Assembly (NCBI GenBank): GCA_963711505.1
Contig: CAVQEJ010000003.1
Coordinates: 2,232,001-2,296,000 of the forward strand
DNA length: 64,000 nt
Source of the DNA: JAGWRA01 sp963711505
GTDB lineage: Bacteria > Acidobacteriota > Vicinamibacteria > Vicinamibacterales > CAVVIG01
Direction of reading: 5' to 3'
The notes under the pieces are model-generated. The model did no database searches. It saw only the letters and a list, made by a program, of their open reading frames with translations, and had not been told where the DNA came from. A program made the translations under genes and the position numbers. Positions 29,035-39,952 of this stretch are shown here, one piece after another (the first letter of the stretch is position 1; every line of letters starts with the position of its first letter).

Positions 29035-30261
29035 TCAGCGCGGCGTCTGTCCGGCCGGCCCCCGCTCCTCTGCGGGGGCGTGCGTCAGCTCGTAGGCGAT
29101 CGCCGCATCGAAGTACTGGGGGGCGAGGCCGCCTTCGACCTTCACCCCGTCGATGAAGTAGGTCGGCGTCGCGTGCACGCCGAGTTTCGCTCCGAGGGCC
29201 ACGTCCGTCTTCACCTGCTTGATCACCTCGGGATAGCGGGCGTCGAAGTCGGTGACGCCGGCGATCTCCTTCAGCGCTTCACGGATGGACGGGCCGGTCA
29301 TGTTCTCCTGGTTGTCGTAGCACCACGTCTGCATCGCCTCCTTCTTGCCCTTCTCGGCGGCGAGACGGACCGCCACGGCGGCGTCGCAGGCGTAGGGGTG
29401 CGGTCCGCCCCCCAGCACGTTGTCGTTGCAGGAGGAGTTCAGCGGATAGTCCAGGTAGACCAGCCGGACCTGGCCGGGGTCCTCGGCCGCGTACTTCTCG
29501 AAGATGCTCTTGTAGGTCCGCCAGGTGTTGGCGCACGACGGACACTCGTAGTCGTTGAACTTCACGATCAGCACCTTCGCGCCGTCGCGCGGCACGTCGA
29601 CCGGCACGCGCGGCTGCTGCGAGAGCCAGTGCTCGAAGGCCGACTGCTGGCCCGTGGCGAGCGGCTTGGGCGCCGCCGGGGCCGCCTGCGCCCCTTCCCG
29701 CGGGAAGAGCGCCAGCGCCGAGGCCGACCCCGCCACGAGCAGGAGGGCCAGCGTCATGGCCAGCGGGCTGCGCCGCAGGCCGCGCAGATCGGCGAACGCC
29801 CGGCGCGGCAGGCTCGACATCGGCACGTTGGCCGACGCCCCCGTCACGATGAACAACCCGATGACGCCGACGTAGGTGGTCATGCAGAGCGGGCAGACGG
29901 TCTTCAGCACGAAGAACGACGCGTAGCCCAGATAGAAGACCACCGCCAGGCCAACGGTCGACAGCGCGAACAGGTAGCCCGGCACGTTGTCGCGGGCGGC
30001 GCCCTTCGACCGCAGGCCGCCAAGGACCAGCAGCGTCGTGAACGCGAAGAACAGGGCGCCGAAGAGGGCCACCGGCACTCCGGCGACCGTCCCGTACCGG
30101 CTCTGGTACACCTCGGTGCAGCTCACCGTGGCGCTCACGTCGCAGAAGCTCGTGTAATTCGGATCACGCAGCAGGTGGTAGTGCACCCAGGCGGCCGCCA
30201 CGGAGGCGACCAGGCCGATCAGCGTGAACAGCAGCGCAAGACGTCCAGCAGTTCGTGTCAT
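29035..30261 (-). CDS. VKOR-DsbA fusion: disulfide-forming oxidoreductase
   Basis: Membrane enzyme that creates protein disulfides in the periplasm and passes electrons to quinone. The N-terminal vitamin K epoxide reductase domain has the loop cysteines C40 and C48 and the redox motif C123-P-L-C126 among four to five membrane helices. A fifth hydrophobic segment leads to a thioredoxin-fold DsbA-like domain with C240-P-S-C243 and the cis-Pro loop ATPTYFIDG. 408 residues from the ATG at 30261. It lies downstream of pilA past a terminator. The neighbouring pilin has two cysteines, a plausible substrate (inference). Confidence 0.92.
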   Translation of the reverse strand: MTRTAGRLALLFTLIGLVASVAAAWVHYHLLRDPNYTSFCDVSATVSCTEVYQSRYGTVAGVPVALFGALFFAFTTLLVLGGLRSKGAARDNVPGYLFALSTVGLAVVFYLGYASFFVLKTVCPLCMTTYVGVIGLFIVTGASANVPMSSLPRRAFADLRGLRRSPLAMTLALLLVAGSASALALFPREGAQAAPAAPKPLATGQQSAFEHWLSQQPRVPVDVPRDGAKVLIVKFNDYECPSCANTWRTYKSIFEKYAAEDPGQVRLVYLDYPLNSSCNDNVLGGGPHPYACDAAVAVRLAAEKGKKEAMQTWCYDNQENMTGPSIREALKEIAGVTDFDARYPEVIKQVKTDVALGAKLGVHATPTYFIDGVKVEGGLAPQYFDAAIAYELTHAPAEERGPAGQTPR

Positions 30262-30330
30262 ACGGTTGGGCTCGGTAAATGGTGTCGTGTAATCATACCC
30301 GCCCACCGCGTGCCGTGGCCCCGGAAAAGC

Positions 30331-30366
30331 GAAAAACGGGATGCCCACCCGGAGGCGGGCATCCCG
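30331..30366 (-). terminator. Rho-independent terminator of pilA
   Basis: 10-base perfect stem CGGGATGCCC / GGGCATCCCG with a 10-base loop. On the minus strand it is followed by TTTTTCGCTTTTCC. It begins about 30 bases after the pilA stop and separates pilA from the VKOR-DsbA gene. Confidence 0.88.
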
Positions 30367-30397
30367 CAGGACGGTGTACCGCACGGTCAGCCCGTGC

Positions 30398-30931
30398 CTA
30401 CTGCATGATCGCGGTTCCGGCCGGAATCGGGTTGGCAATCGCCGCACCCGTGTTGTCCTGGAAGATGGTGCCGCGCGTGTCGGTCGCGAACGACCGCGTG
30501 CCGGTCGACCCGACCGTGATCGGCACCGCGCCCGCCCAGTACGAGGCCACGGCGTCATTCGCCGCCGCGTTGCACGTATTGGCCGCCACCGTCACCGTCG
30601 CGGCGCCCGTCTCCAGCGTCAGCGACACCGTGTAGCCGCTCTTGGTCGCCGGATCCGTCGCCAGGTCAGGGCTGATGAACGCCTGGTTGCTGCCGGCCGG
30701 GGCCAGCGCCAGGTCCGCCAGCGCCTGCGCGTAGCCGCCGTTGGCGCAGCTGGCCGAGTAGGTCGACTGCGCGCTGTTGATCGCCCGCAGCGAGCCGATC
30801 GCCGACGCCTCGTTGCCCGACATCCGGGCGCGCAGCAGGCCCGGCACCGCGATGGCCGCGATAATCCCGATGATGGCCACGACGATCAGCAACTCGATGA
30901 GCGTGAAGCCCTTGTTGTCTCGCATCTTCAT
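30398..30931 (-). CDS. pilA: Type IV major pilin
   Basis: Structural subunit of the type IV pilus. 177 residues. The leader MKMRDNKG is cut before FTLIELLIVVAIIGIIAAIA, with Glu5 in place. The globular part has only two cysteines, C62 and C120, which could form one disulfide. The start at 30931 is chosen because AAGGAG lies 9 bases before it; a second ATG at 30925 is possible. It has its own sigma-54 promoter and terminator and follows pilR, as in proteobacterial pil loci. Confidence 0.93.
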   Translation of the reverse strand: MKMRDNKGFTLIELLIVVAIIGIIAAIAVPGLLRARMSGNEASAIGSLRAINSAQSTYSASCANGGYAQALADLALAPAGSNQAFISPDLATDPATKSGYTVSLTLETGAATVTVAANTCNAAANDAVASYWAGAVPITVGSTGTRSFATDTRGTIFQDNTGAAIANPIPAGTAIMQ

Positions 30932-31013
30932 GATCCTGTGCTCCTTCAGCTGGTAACGGCGACCCGGCCGGCCTACCCCGCTGCCGACCCCTTCCGTTCG
31001 CGCCGCCTTGAAT

Positions 31014-31029
31014 GGCAAGGCCGATGCCA
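31014..31029 (-). promoter_or_regulatory. Sigma-54 promoter of pilA
   Basis: Minus-strand TGGCATCGGCCTTGCC matches the -24/-12 consensus (TGGCAC-N5-TTGC) with correct spacing. The predicted transcript would start near 31002, giving a leader of about 70 bases before pilA. The gene upstream encodes a sigma-54 activator of the PilR type. Confidence 0.75.
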
Positions 31030-31126
31030 GGCTGAACAGGAGCGACAATTTCCTTATAACATCATTAAAATCAATATTTTATGGCATACGAGCAGAAACG
31101 TGAACAGGCCCTGCCAATCCGTGACT

Positions 31127-31170
31127 TTGACAATATTTGTCAACGCCGGACCGACAGAAAGTGTCAGTCA
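31127..31170 (-). promoter_or_regulatory. Candidate PilR binding region (UAS)
   Basis: Perfect palindrome TTGACAATATTTGTCAA at 31127-31143, followed by CGACAG (31152-31157) and GTGTCAG (31161-31167). Repeated TGTC/GACA words are the known core of PilR sites in Pseudomonas. A further GACA lies at 31044. The block is about 100 bases upstream of the -24 element, a normal distance for an enhancer. Binding here is inference. Confidence 0.55.
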
Positions 31171-31233
31171 GCCGGCCTGAGGCGCCGGACCGGAGCCGGA
31201 AGCCCGGAGCCTGAAGCCCCGGGGCCTTCCCCC

Positions 31234-32644
<1,411 letters not shown>

Positions 32645-32648
<4 letters not shown>

Positions 32649-34309
32649 GACGTCGTGACGGCGGTCCGGGCCGGCAGGCGGACCGAGACGACGGTCCCCT
32701 GTCCCTGGCGGGACTGCACGTGAATCTCTCCACTGTAGTCGGTCACGATCCGGTGGACGATGGCGAGCCCGAGCCCGCTGCCCTTCTCGAATCCGCCGTG
32801 GAATGGCTGGAACAGCGTCTCGGCCGCGGCGGCCGGCATGCCGACGCCCTCGTCCTCCACCGTCAGCACGAGGCCGCCGCCCGTCGCCGGCGCGGGGTGG
32901 ACGGCCAGACGGAGCCGCCCGCCGTCGGGCATCGCGCGCAGGCCGTTGGTGGCGAGGTTCCAGACGATCTGGCGGAGCTGGTTCTCGTCGGCCTCGTAGC
33001 GCACCTCGCCGGGCGGGACGTCGACCTCGACGATGTGCCCGGGCCGGACCTCCGCGCTGTTGCGCAGCAGCATCGCCGTGTCGTTGACCGCGCGGCGCGC
33101 ATCGAGCCACGTCAGCTCGAACCGCTGCGGCCGCGCGTAGGCGAGGAACGAGCGGATCGTGCCGTTCAGCCGCTCGGACTCGCGCAGCACGATGTCCATC
33201 AGCTGCGCCTGCTCCTCGCTGAGCGGCAGCTCGTGCCGCAGGATCTGGATGGACCCCGACATCGACGCGAGGGGGTTCCGGATCTCGTGGGCGATGCCGG
33301 CCGCCATCTCTCCGACGGCGGCGAGGCGCTGCCGCAGCCGGGCGTCGTATTCGAGCCGGCGCAGCTCGGTGACGTCCTGGAACGTGAACAGGAAGCCGGC
33401 CCGCCCTCCGGGCGTGACGAGGTGCGTCGCGCTCAGCCCCAGGTCGATCAGGCGATCGTCCGGCCGCCGGTACCGGTAGTCGGCCCGGTGGCTGCGCGCG
33501 CCGCCGAGGTCGGCCTCGAGAGCCGCCGCCGCCGCCGGCGGCAGCTGCAGGATCGCGGCGACGTCGCCGCCGACCACGTCGGCGGGCGGATGACCGATGA
33601 TCGTGCCGGCCGCCCGGTTGCACGTCAGGATCCGCCCCGCGTGGTCGGTCGTCACCAGGCCGCTCGTGAGGCTGTCGATGACGTCCTCGTTGAACGCCTG
33701 CAGGTCGGCGATCTCCGTGGAGGCCCGCTCGAGCCGCTCGCCGGCGTGCCGGAGGCTCCCGGCCAGCGATCCGCTGACGAGACCGACGACGAAGAAGCCG
33801 AACACGTTGATGGCGACGGTGAACTGCGCGAGGTGGCCGGCCGGCAGGGCCACCGAGCTGCGCATCATCCACGGTTCCTGGAGCAGCCCGGCGGCGGCGA
33901 GGTACTGGCCGAGGACGAGCCCGCTGTAGAGCACCGTGCTGAGGATGGCGAGCAGCAGGCCGCCGCGCCGGAACTGCAGCACGCCGGCGGCCGCGATCGG
34001 CAGCACGTAGAGCGTCGCGAAGTAGCTCGTCACGCCGCCCGTCACGTAGATGAACGCCGAGACGATCAGCGCGTCGCCGGCCAGCTGCAGATCGACGATC
34101 CAGCGGTGCCCGTCGAGCCGCGGCAGCAGCGCGATGTAGACGAGCGTCAGCGCGTAGGTGAGCCCGATCAGGAAGAAGAACGGGTCGACGGGAAACGATC
34201 CGGGCGAGTTGATCTGGACCAGGATGGCCGAGCCGAGCAGCACGGTGCTGATCACGACGCGGATCGCGATCAGCCATGCGAGCTTCCGGCGCAGTTCGAC
34301 TTCCACCAC
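32645..34309 (-). CDS. pilS: PilS sensor histidine kinase
   Basis: Inner-membrane kinase that phosphorylates PilR. 554 residues from a GTG. Six membrane helices occupy residues 10-180, followed by a PAS domain (about 205-315) with FNEDVIDSLTSGLVTTD. The H-box is AAGIAHEIRNPLASM with His341, and the ATPase has VWNLATNG, VEDEGVGMP and GSGLGLAIVHRI. Topology and the SLTSGL PAS signature match PilS of other pil loci, where the kinase senses pilin in the membrane. It overlaps pilR by 4 bases. Confidence 0.93.
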
Positions 34310-34319
34310 CCGCTCCCTC

Positions 34320-35537
34320 TCACCCGCTCAGCTTGTTGATCAGGTCGAAGATCGGCATGTACATCGAGATGACGATGCCGCCGACGATGACGCCGAGAAT
34401 GGCGATCATGATCGGCTCGAGCAGCGTCAGCAGGCCGGCGACCGCCGTATCGACCTCCTCCTCGTAGAAGTCGGCGATCTTCGCGAGCATGGTATCCAGC
34501 GCCCCGGTCACCTCACCGACGCCGATCATCTGCGTCACCATCGGCGGGAAGACCTTCGTCTCCTTCAGCGGCCCCGACACGGTCTCGCCCCGCTCGATGC
34601 TGCGCCGCGTCTCGAGCACGGCGTCCTCGACGATGGCGTTGCCCGACGTGCGGGCGGTGATCTCGAGCCCGTCGAGAATCGGCACGCCCGAGCTGATGAG
34701 CGTCGACAGCGTGCGGCAGAACCGGGCGACCGCGATCTTGCGCAGCAGCGAGCCGAGCACCGGCGTCGCCAGGAGGCTGCGGTCGACGACGCGGCGTCCC
34801 CCTTCGGTCACATAGTACCGCCGGAAGAGGAAGCCGATGACGAAGAAGCCGACGACCAGGAACGGCAGGAACTTGACGAAGACATCGCTCGACCAGATGA
34901 CGATCCGCGTCGGCAGCGGCAGTTCGGCGCCCAGACCGGCGAACAGGCTGGCGAACGTGGGGATGACCTTCCAGAGGATGACCGCGACGACGATGCCGGC
35001 GATGCTGATGACGGCGATCGGATAGATCATCGCCGACTGGACCTGCCCCTTCAGCTTCACGGCCTTCTCGATGTAGGTCGCGAGCCGCTTGAGGATGGTG
35101 TCGAGGATGCCGCCCGCCTCGCCCGCCGCCACCATGTTCGTGAACAGCGGGTCGAAGGTCTTCGGGTACTTCCGCATCGCGTCGGCCAGCGACGCGCCGC
35201 CCTCGACGTCGGCGCGGGTCTGCAGGATCACCGCCGCGAAGTTCTTGTCGGACTCCTGGGTCCCCAGGATCTCCAGGCACTGCACCAGCGGCAACCCGGC
35301 GTCGATCATGACGGAGAACTGGCGCGTGAAGACGGCCAGGTTCTTCGGATCGACCCGGCGGCCCGTGCGGCCGATCTTGCGGCCTCCGGCCTCCCGGGCC
35401 TTGGCCGGCGTGATCCGCGTGACCAGCACCTGCTCGCGCCGCAGCGCCGCGACGGCGGCCTCCAGCGTCTCGGCGGCCCGCTCGCCGGCCACCCGCTCGC
35501 CGCCCCGTGTCCGACCCGAATAGGCAAACGTGGGCAT
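34320..35537 (-). CDS. pilC: Type IV pilus platform protein PilC
   Basis: Polytopic inner-membrane platform of the pilus machine, on which PilB and PilT act. 405 residues with two GspF domains. It begins MPTFAYSGRTRGGERVAGE and contains VFTRQFSVMIDAGLPLVQCLEIL, with further copies around RFCRTLSTLISSGVPILDGL. Three membrane helices are seen near residues 170-230 and 370-400. It lies between pilT and pilS. Confidence 0.95.
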   Translation of the reverse strand: MPTFAYSGRTRGGERVAGERAAETLEAAVAALRREQVLVTRITPAKAREAGGRKIGRTGRRVDPKNLAVFTRQFSVMIDAGLPLVQCLEILGTQESDKNFAAVILQTRADVEGGASLADAMRKYPKTFDPLFTNMVAAGEAGGILDTILKRLATYIEKAVKLKGQVQSAMIYPIAVISIAGIVVAVILWKVIPTFASLFAGLGAELPLPTRIVIWSSDVFVKFLPFLVVGFFVIGFLFRRYYVTEGGRRVVDRSLLATPVLGSLLRKIAVARFCRTLSTLISSGVPILDGLEITARTSGNAIVEDAVLETRRSIERGETVSGPLKETKVFPPMVTQMIGVGEVTGALDTMLAKIADFYEEEVDTAVAGLLTLLEPIMIAILGVIVGGIVISMYMPIFDLINKLSG

Positions 35538-35565
35538 GGTTCGTCCTCAGGCCCCCCTCCGGAGC

Positions 35566-36693
35566 CTAGCGCGCGGTGCCCGTCGGGCGCGGCCCCTGAC
35601 GGCCGAGCCCGGCGCCGGGCACGATGCCGACACCGCGGTTGATCATGTCCTGCAGTTCATCCTTGAGCGACGAGGCCGCCAGCGCCGTCTCGAGCGAGAT
35701 CACCCGCTTCTGGAACAGCGTCGCCAGCGACTGGTTCGTCGTCTGCATGCCGTACTTCTCCTGCCCGGTCTGCATCGCCGAATAGATCTGGTGGATCTTG
35801 TCCTCGCGAATCAGGTTGCGGATGCCGGGCGTCGGCACCAGGATCTCCAGCGACACCACGCGCCCCTCGCCGTTCTGCCGCGGCAGCAGCGCCTGGCAGA
35901 CGATGCCCTCGAGCACGAGCGAGAGCTGCGTGCGGATCTGCGCCTGCTGGTGCGCCGGGAAGACGTCGATGATCCGGTTGATCGTCTGGGCCGCCGAGTT
36001 CGTGTGCAGCGTGGCGAACGTCAGGTGGCCGGTCTCGGCGATCCGCAGGGCGGCCTCGACCGTCTCCAGGTCGCGCATCTCGCCGATGAGCACGACGTCG
36101 GGGTCCTCGCGCAGCGCCGCGCGCAGCGCCGGCCCGAAGCCCTGCGTGTCGCTGTGAATCTCGCGCTGGTTCACCAGACAGCCCTTGTGCTGGTGGATGT
36201 ACTCGATCGGATCCTCGATGGTGAGGATGTGCCCCCGGCGCTCGATGTTGACCTTGTCGAGCATGGCCGCCAGCGTCGTCGACTTGCCGCTGCCGGTCGG
36301 CCCCGTCACCAGCACGAGCCCGCGCGGCCGCTCGGCGAGCTGCGCGAGCACGGGCGGCAGCCCGAGCTCCTCGAAGTTGCGGATCCGCTCGGGAATCAGC
36401 CGGTAGACCGCCGCGATGGCGCCCCGCTGGCTGAACACGTTGCAGCGGAACCGCGCCAGGCCGCGGATGCCGAACGAGAAGTCGAGCTCGAGCGTCTCCT
36501 CGAACCGCTTCTTCTGCGCGTCGGTCAGCACGCTGTAGGCCAGCTGCTGCGTCTCGGCCGCCGACAGGTCGGGCAGCGGCAGGCGCTGCAGTTCGCCGTG
36601 CACGCGCACCTGCGGCGGCGTGCCGGTCGTCAGATGGAGGTCCGATCCGTCCATCTCGACGGTCGTCTTCAGCAGTTCAGGCAGTGTGGACAT
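35566..36693 (-). CDS. pilT: Pilus retraction ATPase PilT
   Basis: Hexameric ATPase that drives pilus retraction and twitching. 375 residues from the ATG at 36693 (MSTLPELLKTTVEMDGSDLHL). Walker A GPTGSGKSTTLAAM, Asp box, Walker B-like LIGEMRDLETVEAAL and the His box TFATLHTNSAAQTINRIID are intact, as is the C-terminal part reading LIREDKIHQIYSAMQTGQ. The gene lies between pilB and pilC, the common order. Confidence 0.96.
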   Translation of the reverse strand: MSTLPELLKTTVEMDGSDLHLTTGTPPQVRVHGELQRLPLPDLSAAETQQLAYSVLTDAQKKRFEETLELDFSFGIRGLARFRCNVFSQRGAIAAVYRLIPERIRNFEELGLPPVLAQLAERPRGLVLVTGPTGSGKSTTLAAMLDKVNIERRGHILTIEDPIEYIHQHKGCLVNQREIHSDTQGFGPALRAALREDPDVVLIGEMRDLETVEAALRIAETGHLTFATLHTNSAAQTINRIIDVFPAHQQAQIRTQLSLVLEGIVCQALLPRQNGEGRVVSLEILVPTPGIRNLIREDKIHQIYSAMQTGQEKYGMQTTNQSLATLFQKRVISLETALAASSLKDELQDMINRGVGIVPGAGLGRQGPRPTGTAR

Positions 36694-36813
36694 GGGGTCA
36701 TCACCGGTTCTCGGCGCTCGTCGCTCGTTATTGGCGCTATGGCGCTCGATGGCGCCGGCGCGGGTCCTCGGCACGAGTCCCGAGCGCCGAGGCCCGAGCG
36801 CCTGGCAACGTCG

Positions 36814-38556
36814 CTACTTCACCGTCTCCCGCACCACTTCCTCGATCGTGGTGACGCCGTCCTTCACCTTGCGCAGGCCGCTCTGGCGCAGCGAGATCAT
36901 GCCGTCCTCGACGGCCCGGCGCCGCAGCTCCAGGCCGGAGGCGCCGACCAGCACCAGCTCGCGCAGCTCGTCGGTGATCTCCATCACCTCGTAGAGGCCG
37001 ACACGGCCGCGATACCCCGTCTGATTGCACTGGCCGCAGCCCTTGCCCTTCGACGGCGTCACCTCGGCGGCCTCGTCGGGCGCGAAGCCGGCGTTCACCA
37101 GCGCCGGCGGCGGCAGCGGCGCCGGCTCGCGGCAGGCGCTGCAGATCCGCCGCACGAGCCGCTGGGCGCAGATCAGGTTCACCGAGCTCGCCACCAGGAA
37201 CGGCTCGATGCCCATGTTCATCAGCCGGTTCACCGTGCTCGGCGCATCGTTGGTATGCAGCGTCGACAGCACCAGGTGGCCCGTGAGCGCCGCCTTCACG
37301 GCGATCTCCGCCGTCTCGAAGTCGCGGATCTCGCCGACGAGGATGATGTTCGGGTCCTGCCGCAGGAACGACCGGAGGGCCGCCGCGAAGTTCAGGCCGA
37401 TCCCCTCCCGCACCTGCACCTGGTTGACGCCCGCGATGTTGAACTCGACCGGATCCTCGGCCGTCATGATGTTCGTCTCGGGCGTGTTCAGCCGCGAGAT
37501 CGACGAGTACAGCGTGTTCGTCTTGCCGCTGCCCGTCGGCCCCGTCACCAGCACCATGCCCCACGGCCGCTGGATCGCCGCCTCGTAGCGCGCCAGCGAC
37601 TCGGACTCGAAGCCGAGCTTCGTCATGTCGAGCATCAGCTTGTCCTTGTCAAGCAGCCGCATGACGATCTTCTCGCCGAACAGCGTCGGCAGGCTCGAGA
37701 CGCGGAAGTCGATCTCCTTGGCGACGCCGTTGTCGTTGAAGCGGATCTTGATGCGCCCGTCCTGCGGGAGCCGCTTCTCCGCGATGTCCAGCTTCGCCAT
37801 GATCTTCACGCGCGAGGTCAGCGCGTCGCGGAACTTCATCGGCGGATTCATGATGTTGTAGAGAATCCCGTCGATGCGGAACCGCACCCGCAGCTCCTTC
37901 TCGTACGGCTCGATGTGGATGTCGCTGGCCCCCTTCTGAATCGCCGACATCAGCAGCACGTTCACCAGCCGGACGACCGGCGCCTCTTCCCCCTGGCGCG
38001 CCAGCGCCTCGACGCTGATCTCCTCCAGTTCCTCGAGCACCTCGACGTCGCCGCTGTCCACCAGCGGCAGCTCCTCGAGCGCCCGCGTCGCCAGCTCCAG
38101 CGTGTTCGACTGCCCGCCGCCCGCCGGCTTGGCGATCCCGTAGTACTTCTGGATCGCCTCGAGCACCGCCGTCTCGGACGCCACCACCGGCTCCACGTTG
38201 TAGCCGGTCATGAACTTGATGTCGTCCATCGCGAAGACGTTCGTCGGATCCGTCATCGCGATCGTCAGCGTCGCCCCCGCACGGCTGAGCGGCACGATCT
38301 GGTACTTCTGCACCGTCTCGGCCGGCACCAGCTTGATCACCGATGGATCGATCTCGAACTGCCCCAGGTTGATCGACGGCACGCCGTACTGCTTGCTCAG
38401 CAGCGCCGTGATCTCGTCGTCGCGCACGAATCCCAGCTTGACCAGGTTGAAGCCGAGCTTCCCCCCGCTGGCCTTCTGGTAGTTCAGAGCTTCCTGGAGC
38501 TGCTCCGCGGTGATCCGCTTCTCCTTGAGGAGGAGCTCGCCTATGCGAACGGGCAT
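36814..38556 (-). CDS. pilB: Pilus extension ATPase PilB
   Basis: Motor for pilus extension. 580 residues. The N-terminal MshEN domain shows the two 24-residue motifs RIGELLLKEKRITAEQLQEA... and KLGFNLVKLGFVRDDEITAL..., each ending in Gln. These match the c-di-GMP binding consensus, so regulation by c-di-GMP is expected. The ATPase has Walker A GPTGSGKTNTLY (about residue 335), LVGEIRDFETAEIAVKAALT and ALTGHLVLSTLHTNDAPSTV. A zinc tetracysteine is formed by CSACRE and CGQCNQTGYRGR. It is the first gene of the pil run. Confidence 0.96.
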   Translation of the reverse strand: MPVRIGELLLKEKRITAEQLQEALNYQKASGGKLGFNLVKLGFVRDDEITALLSKQYGVPSINLGQFEIDPSVIKLVPAETVQKYQIVPLSRAGATLTIAMTDPTNVFAMDDIKFMTGYNVEPVVASETAVLEAIQKYYGIAKPAGGGQSNTLELATRALEELPLVDSGDVEVLEELEEISVEALARQGEEAPVVRLVNVLLMSAIQKGASDIHIEPYEKELRVRFRIDGILYNIMNPPMKFRDALTSRVKIMAKLDIAEKRLPQDGRIKIRFNDNGVAKEIDFRVSSLPTLFGEKIVMRLLDKDKLMLDMTKLGFESESLARYEAAIQRPWGMVLVTGPTGSGKTNTLYSSISRLNTPETNIMTAEDPVEFNIAGVNQVQVREGIGLNFAAALRSFLRQDPNIILVGEIRDFETAEIAVKAALTGHLVLSTLHTNDAPSTVNRLMNMGIEPFLVASSVNLICAQRLVRRICSACREPAPLPPPALVNAGFAPDEAAEVTPSKGKGCGQCNQTGYRGRVGLYEVMEITDELRELVLVGASGLELRRRAVEDGMISLRQSGLRKVKDGVTTIEEVVRETVK

Positions 38557-38626
38557 GCCAACCTGATGACCTTCCGAATATAGTCCGCCAACGCCACCAT
38601 CATGACGATTTTCGTCACCGACTGAC

Positions 38627-39718
38627 CTAAAACGTCATCCTGGCGCCAAGGCCCCAGCCACGGGCCATGGCGTCCTCTCCGCGGCTGATTTCCCCTTCCA
38701 GGTACATGCCGGGATGCAACGCCACGCTGAGCCCGGCCGTGCCGACCGGCAGCGCCTGATTCAGCGTATTTACACGGAATCCGCCCCGGATCCCGAGTCG
38801 CCGGTTCAGCAGCCAGGCCTCCGCGCCCGCCGCCACATGGCGTCGCTCACCCAGAACGGTCATCGACCGGGTCAGGTCGGCGTCCACCGCCACCGTGAGG
38901 GACTGGAGCGGCCCCCGCCCCGACAGCTGCGGTGCAACAGCCGCGCCGATCCGGACCTGACGGCTGAGCTGGACGGGCACCCCGCCCGCCGGGGCCTGGA
39001 ATTCGACCTCGCGGACGTTGCGGGCCACGATGCCGAGCCGGATCGGGCCGAACCTGGCCATCGCCCCCAGATCCAGGTCGAAGGCGCTGCTGGTCCGGCC
39101 GCCCAGTGAATCGGCACGATCGAGTGCCTGGCCCACTGGTTCCCCGGCCACGCCGTCTGCCGTCCCCACCGTGCCCCGCACCCACTTCAGAGTCGATCCG
39201 ATCACGACGCCCGGCAGGAGCGTCTGGTCGACCGAGATCCCGAACTGGCCGGTGACGAGCGACGACACCCCGGCCGGTCGTAGCTCTTGTCGGCCGCCGA
39301 CCGGGCCGGCTGTAGCGGCCACCCGGGCGGTCTGCAGGCGGTAATAGCTGATGCCCAGGGCGGGGAACGCAACCGCGAAGCCGGTCGAGGTATCCCGTCG
39401 GGCTCCGTCGAGCCCGGCCGTCGGCGTGCCTCGGCCGCTGATGGTTTCCGTCCGCGTCCGCTCGAGCAGCCCGCCGAAGTAGTCGCCGGTCGCCAACCCC
39501 GCCGGATTCCAGTAGGTGGCCGAAGGGTCATCGGCGACGGCGACGAAGGCGCCGCCCATGCCGAGCGCGCGGATCCCGACCGTTTCGAAGGTCTGCGCAC
39601 CGGCCGGGCGGGCCATTGCGGGACCGAGCACGAGGACGGCGGTCGTCAGGAGGACGGCCGCCGGCGCGGACGTCGAGCGAAACCGGGGAGACCACGAAAC
39701 ACGCGGGATTTGGATCAT
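38627..39718 (-). CDS. PorV/UPF0164-like outer membrane beta-barrel protein
   Basis: 363-residue exported protein. A signal peptide ends at ARPAGAQ. The first mature residues, GIRALGMGGAFVAVADDPSATYWNPAGLA, are the hallmark of the PorV/UPF0164 branch of FadL-like barrels, and the rest alternates hydrophobic strands to the end LGARMTF. It lies 70 bases upstream of pilB on the same strand. A link to the pilus is not established. Role in the cell unknown. Confidence 0.8.
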   Translation of the reverse strand: MIQIPRVSWSPRFRSTSAPAAVLLTTAVLVLGPAMARPAGAQTFETVGIRALGMGGAFVAVADDPSATYWNPAGLATGDYFGGLLERTRTETISGRGTPTAGLDGARRDTSTGFAVAFPALGISYYRLQTARVAATAGPVGGRQELRPAGVSSLVTGQFGISVDQTLLPGVVIGSTLKWVRGTVGTADGVAGEPVGQALDRADSLGGRTSSAFDLDLGAMARFGPIRLGIVARNVREVEFQAPAGGVPVQLSRQVRIGAAVAPQLSGRGPLQSLTVAVDADLTRSMTVLGERRHVAAGAEAWLLNRRLGIRGGFRVNTLNQALPVGTAGLSVALHPGMYLEGEISRGEDAMARGWGLGARMTF

Positions 39719-39952
39719 GAGACACCTGTGCGGGGCGCGCGCCGGCCCGCGACGGGTGCAGGCCTCTGGCGCAGGGGAAACCGGGACGCGGCCGCCCTGG
39801 GGCGTGCCACCGGCCGGCGATCCGGACGACGTGCGGGAAACGGAGAACGGACGGAGGGCGGCTGGCGGCGGCGCGAACCAGCCGCAGCGGCCCCGCCTCC
39901 GGCGGCCGTGCGACCGCCGGACGACGGGTGGGCGGAAACGGGTGCGTCGCGC
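39719..39952. other. Intergenic, nothing identified
   Basis: 234 very GC-rich bases between the arginine decarboxylase stop and the PorV-like start. I see no gene. The stretch at 39766-39790 on the plus strand looks a little like a c-di-GMP riboswitch core but was not accepted. Confidence 0.4.

Noticed and set aside
39766..39800. Plus-strand sequence GCGCAGGGGAAACC next to GGGACGC, resembling a c-di-GMP (GEMM) riboswitch core
   Set aside because: The hairpin between the two halves is missing, and no plus-strand gene follows to be regulated.
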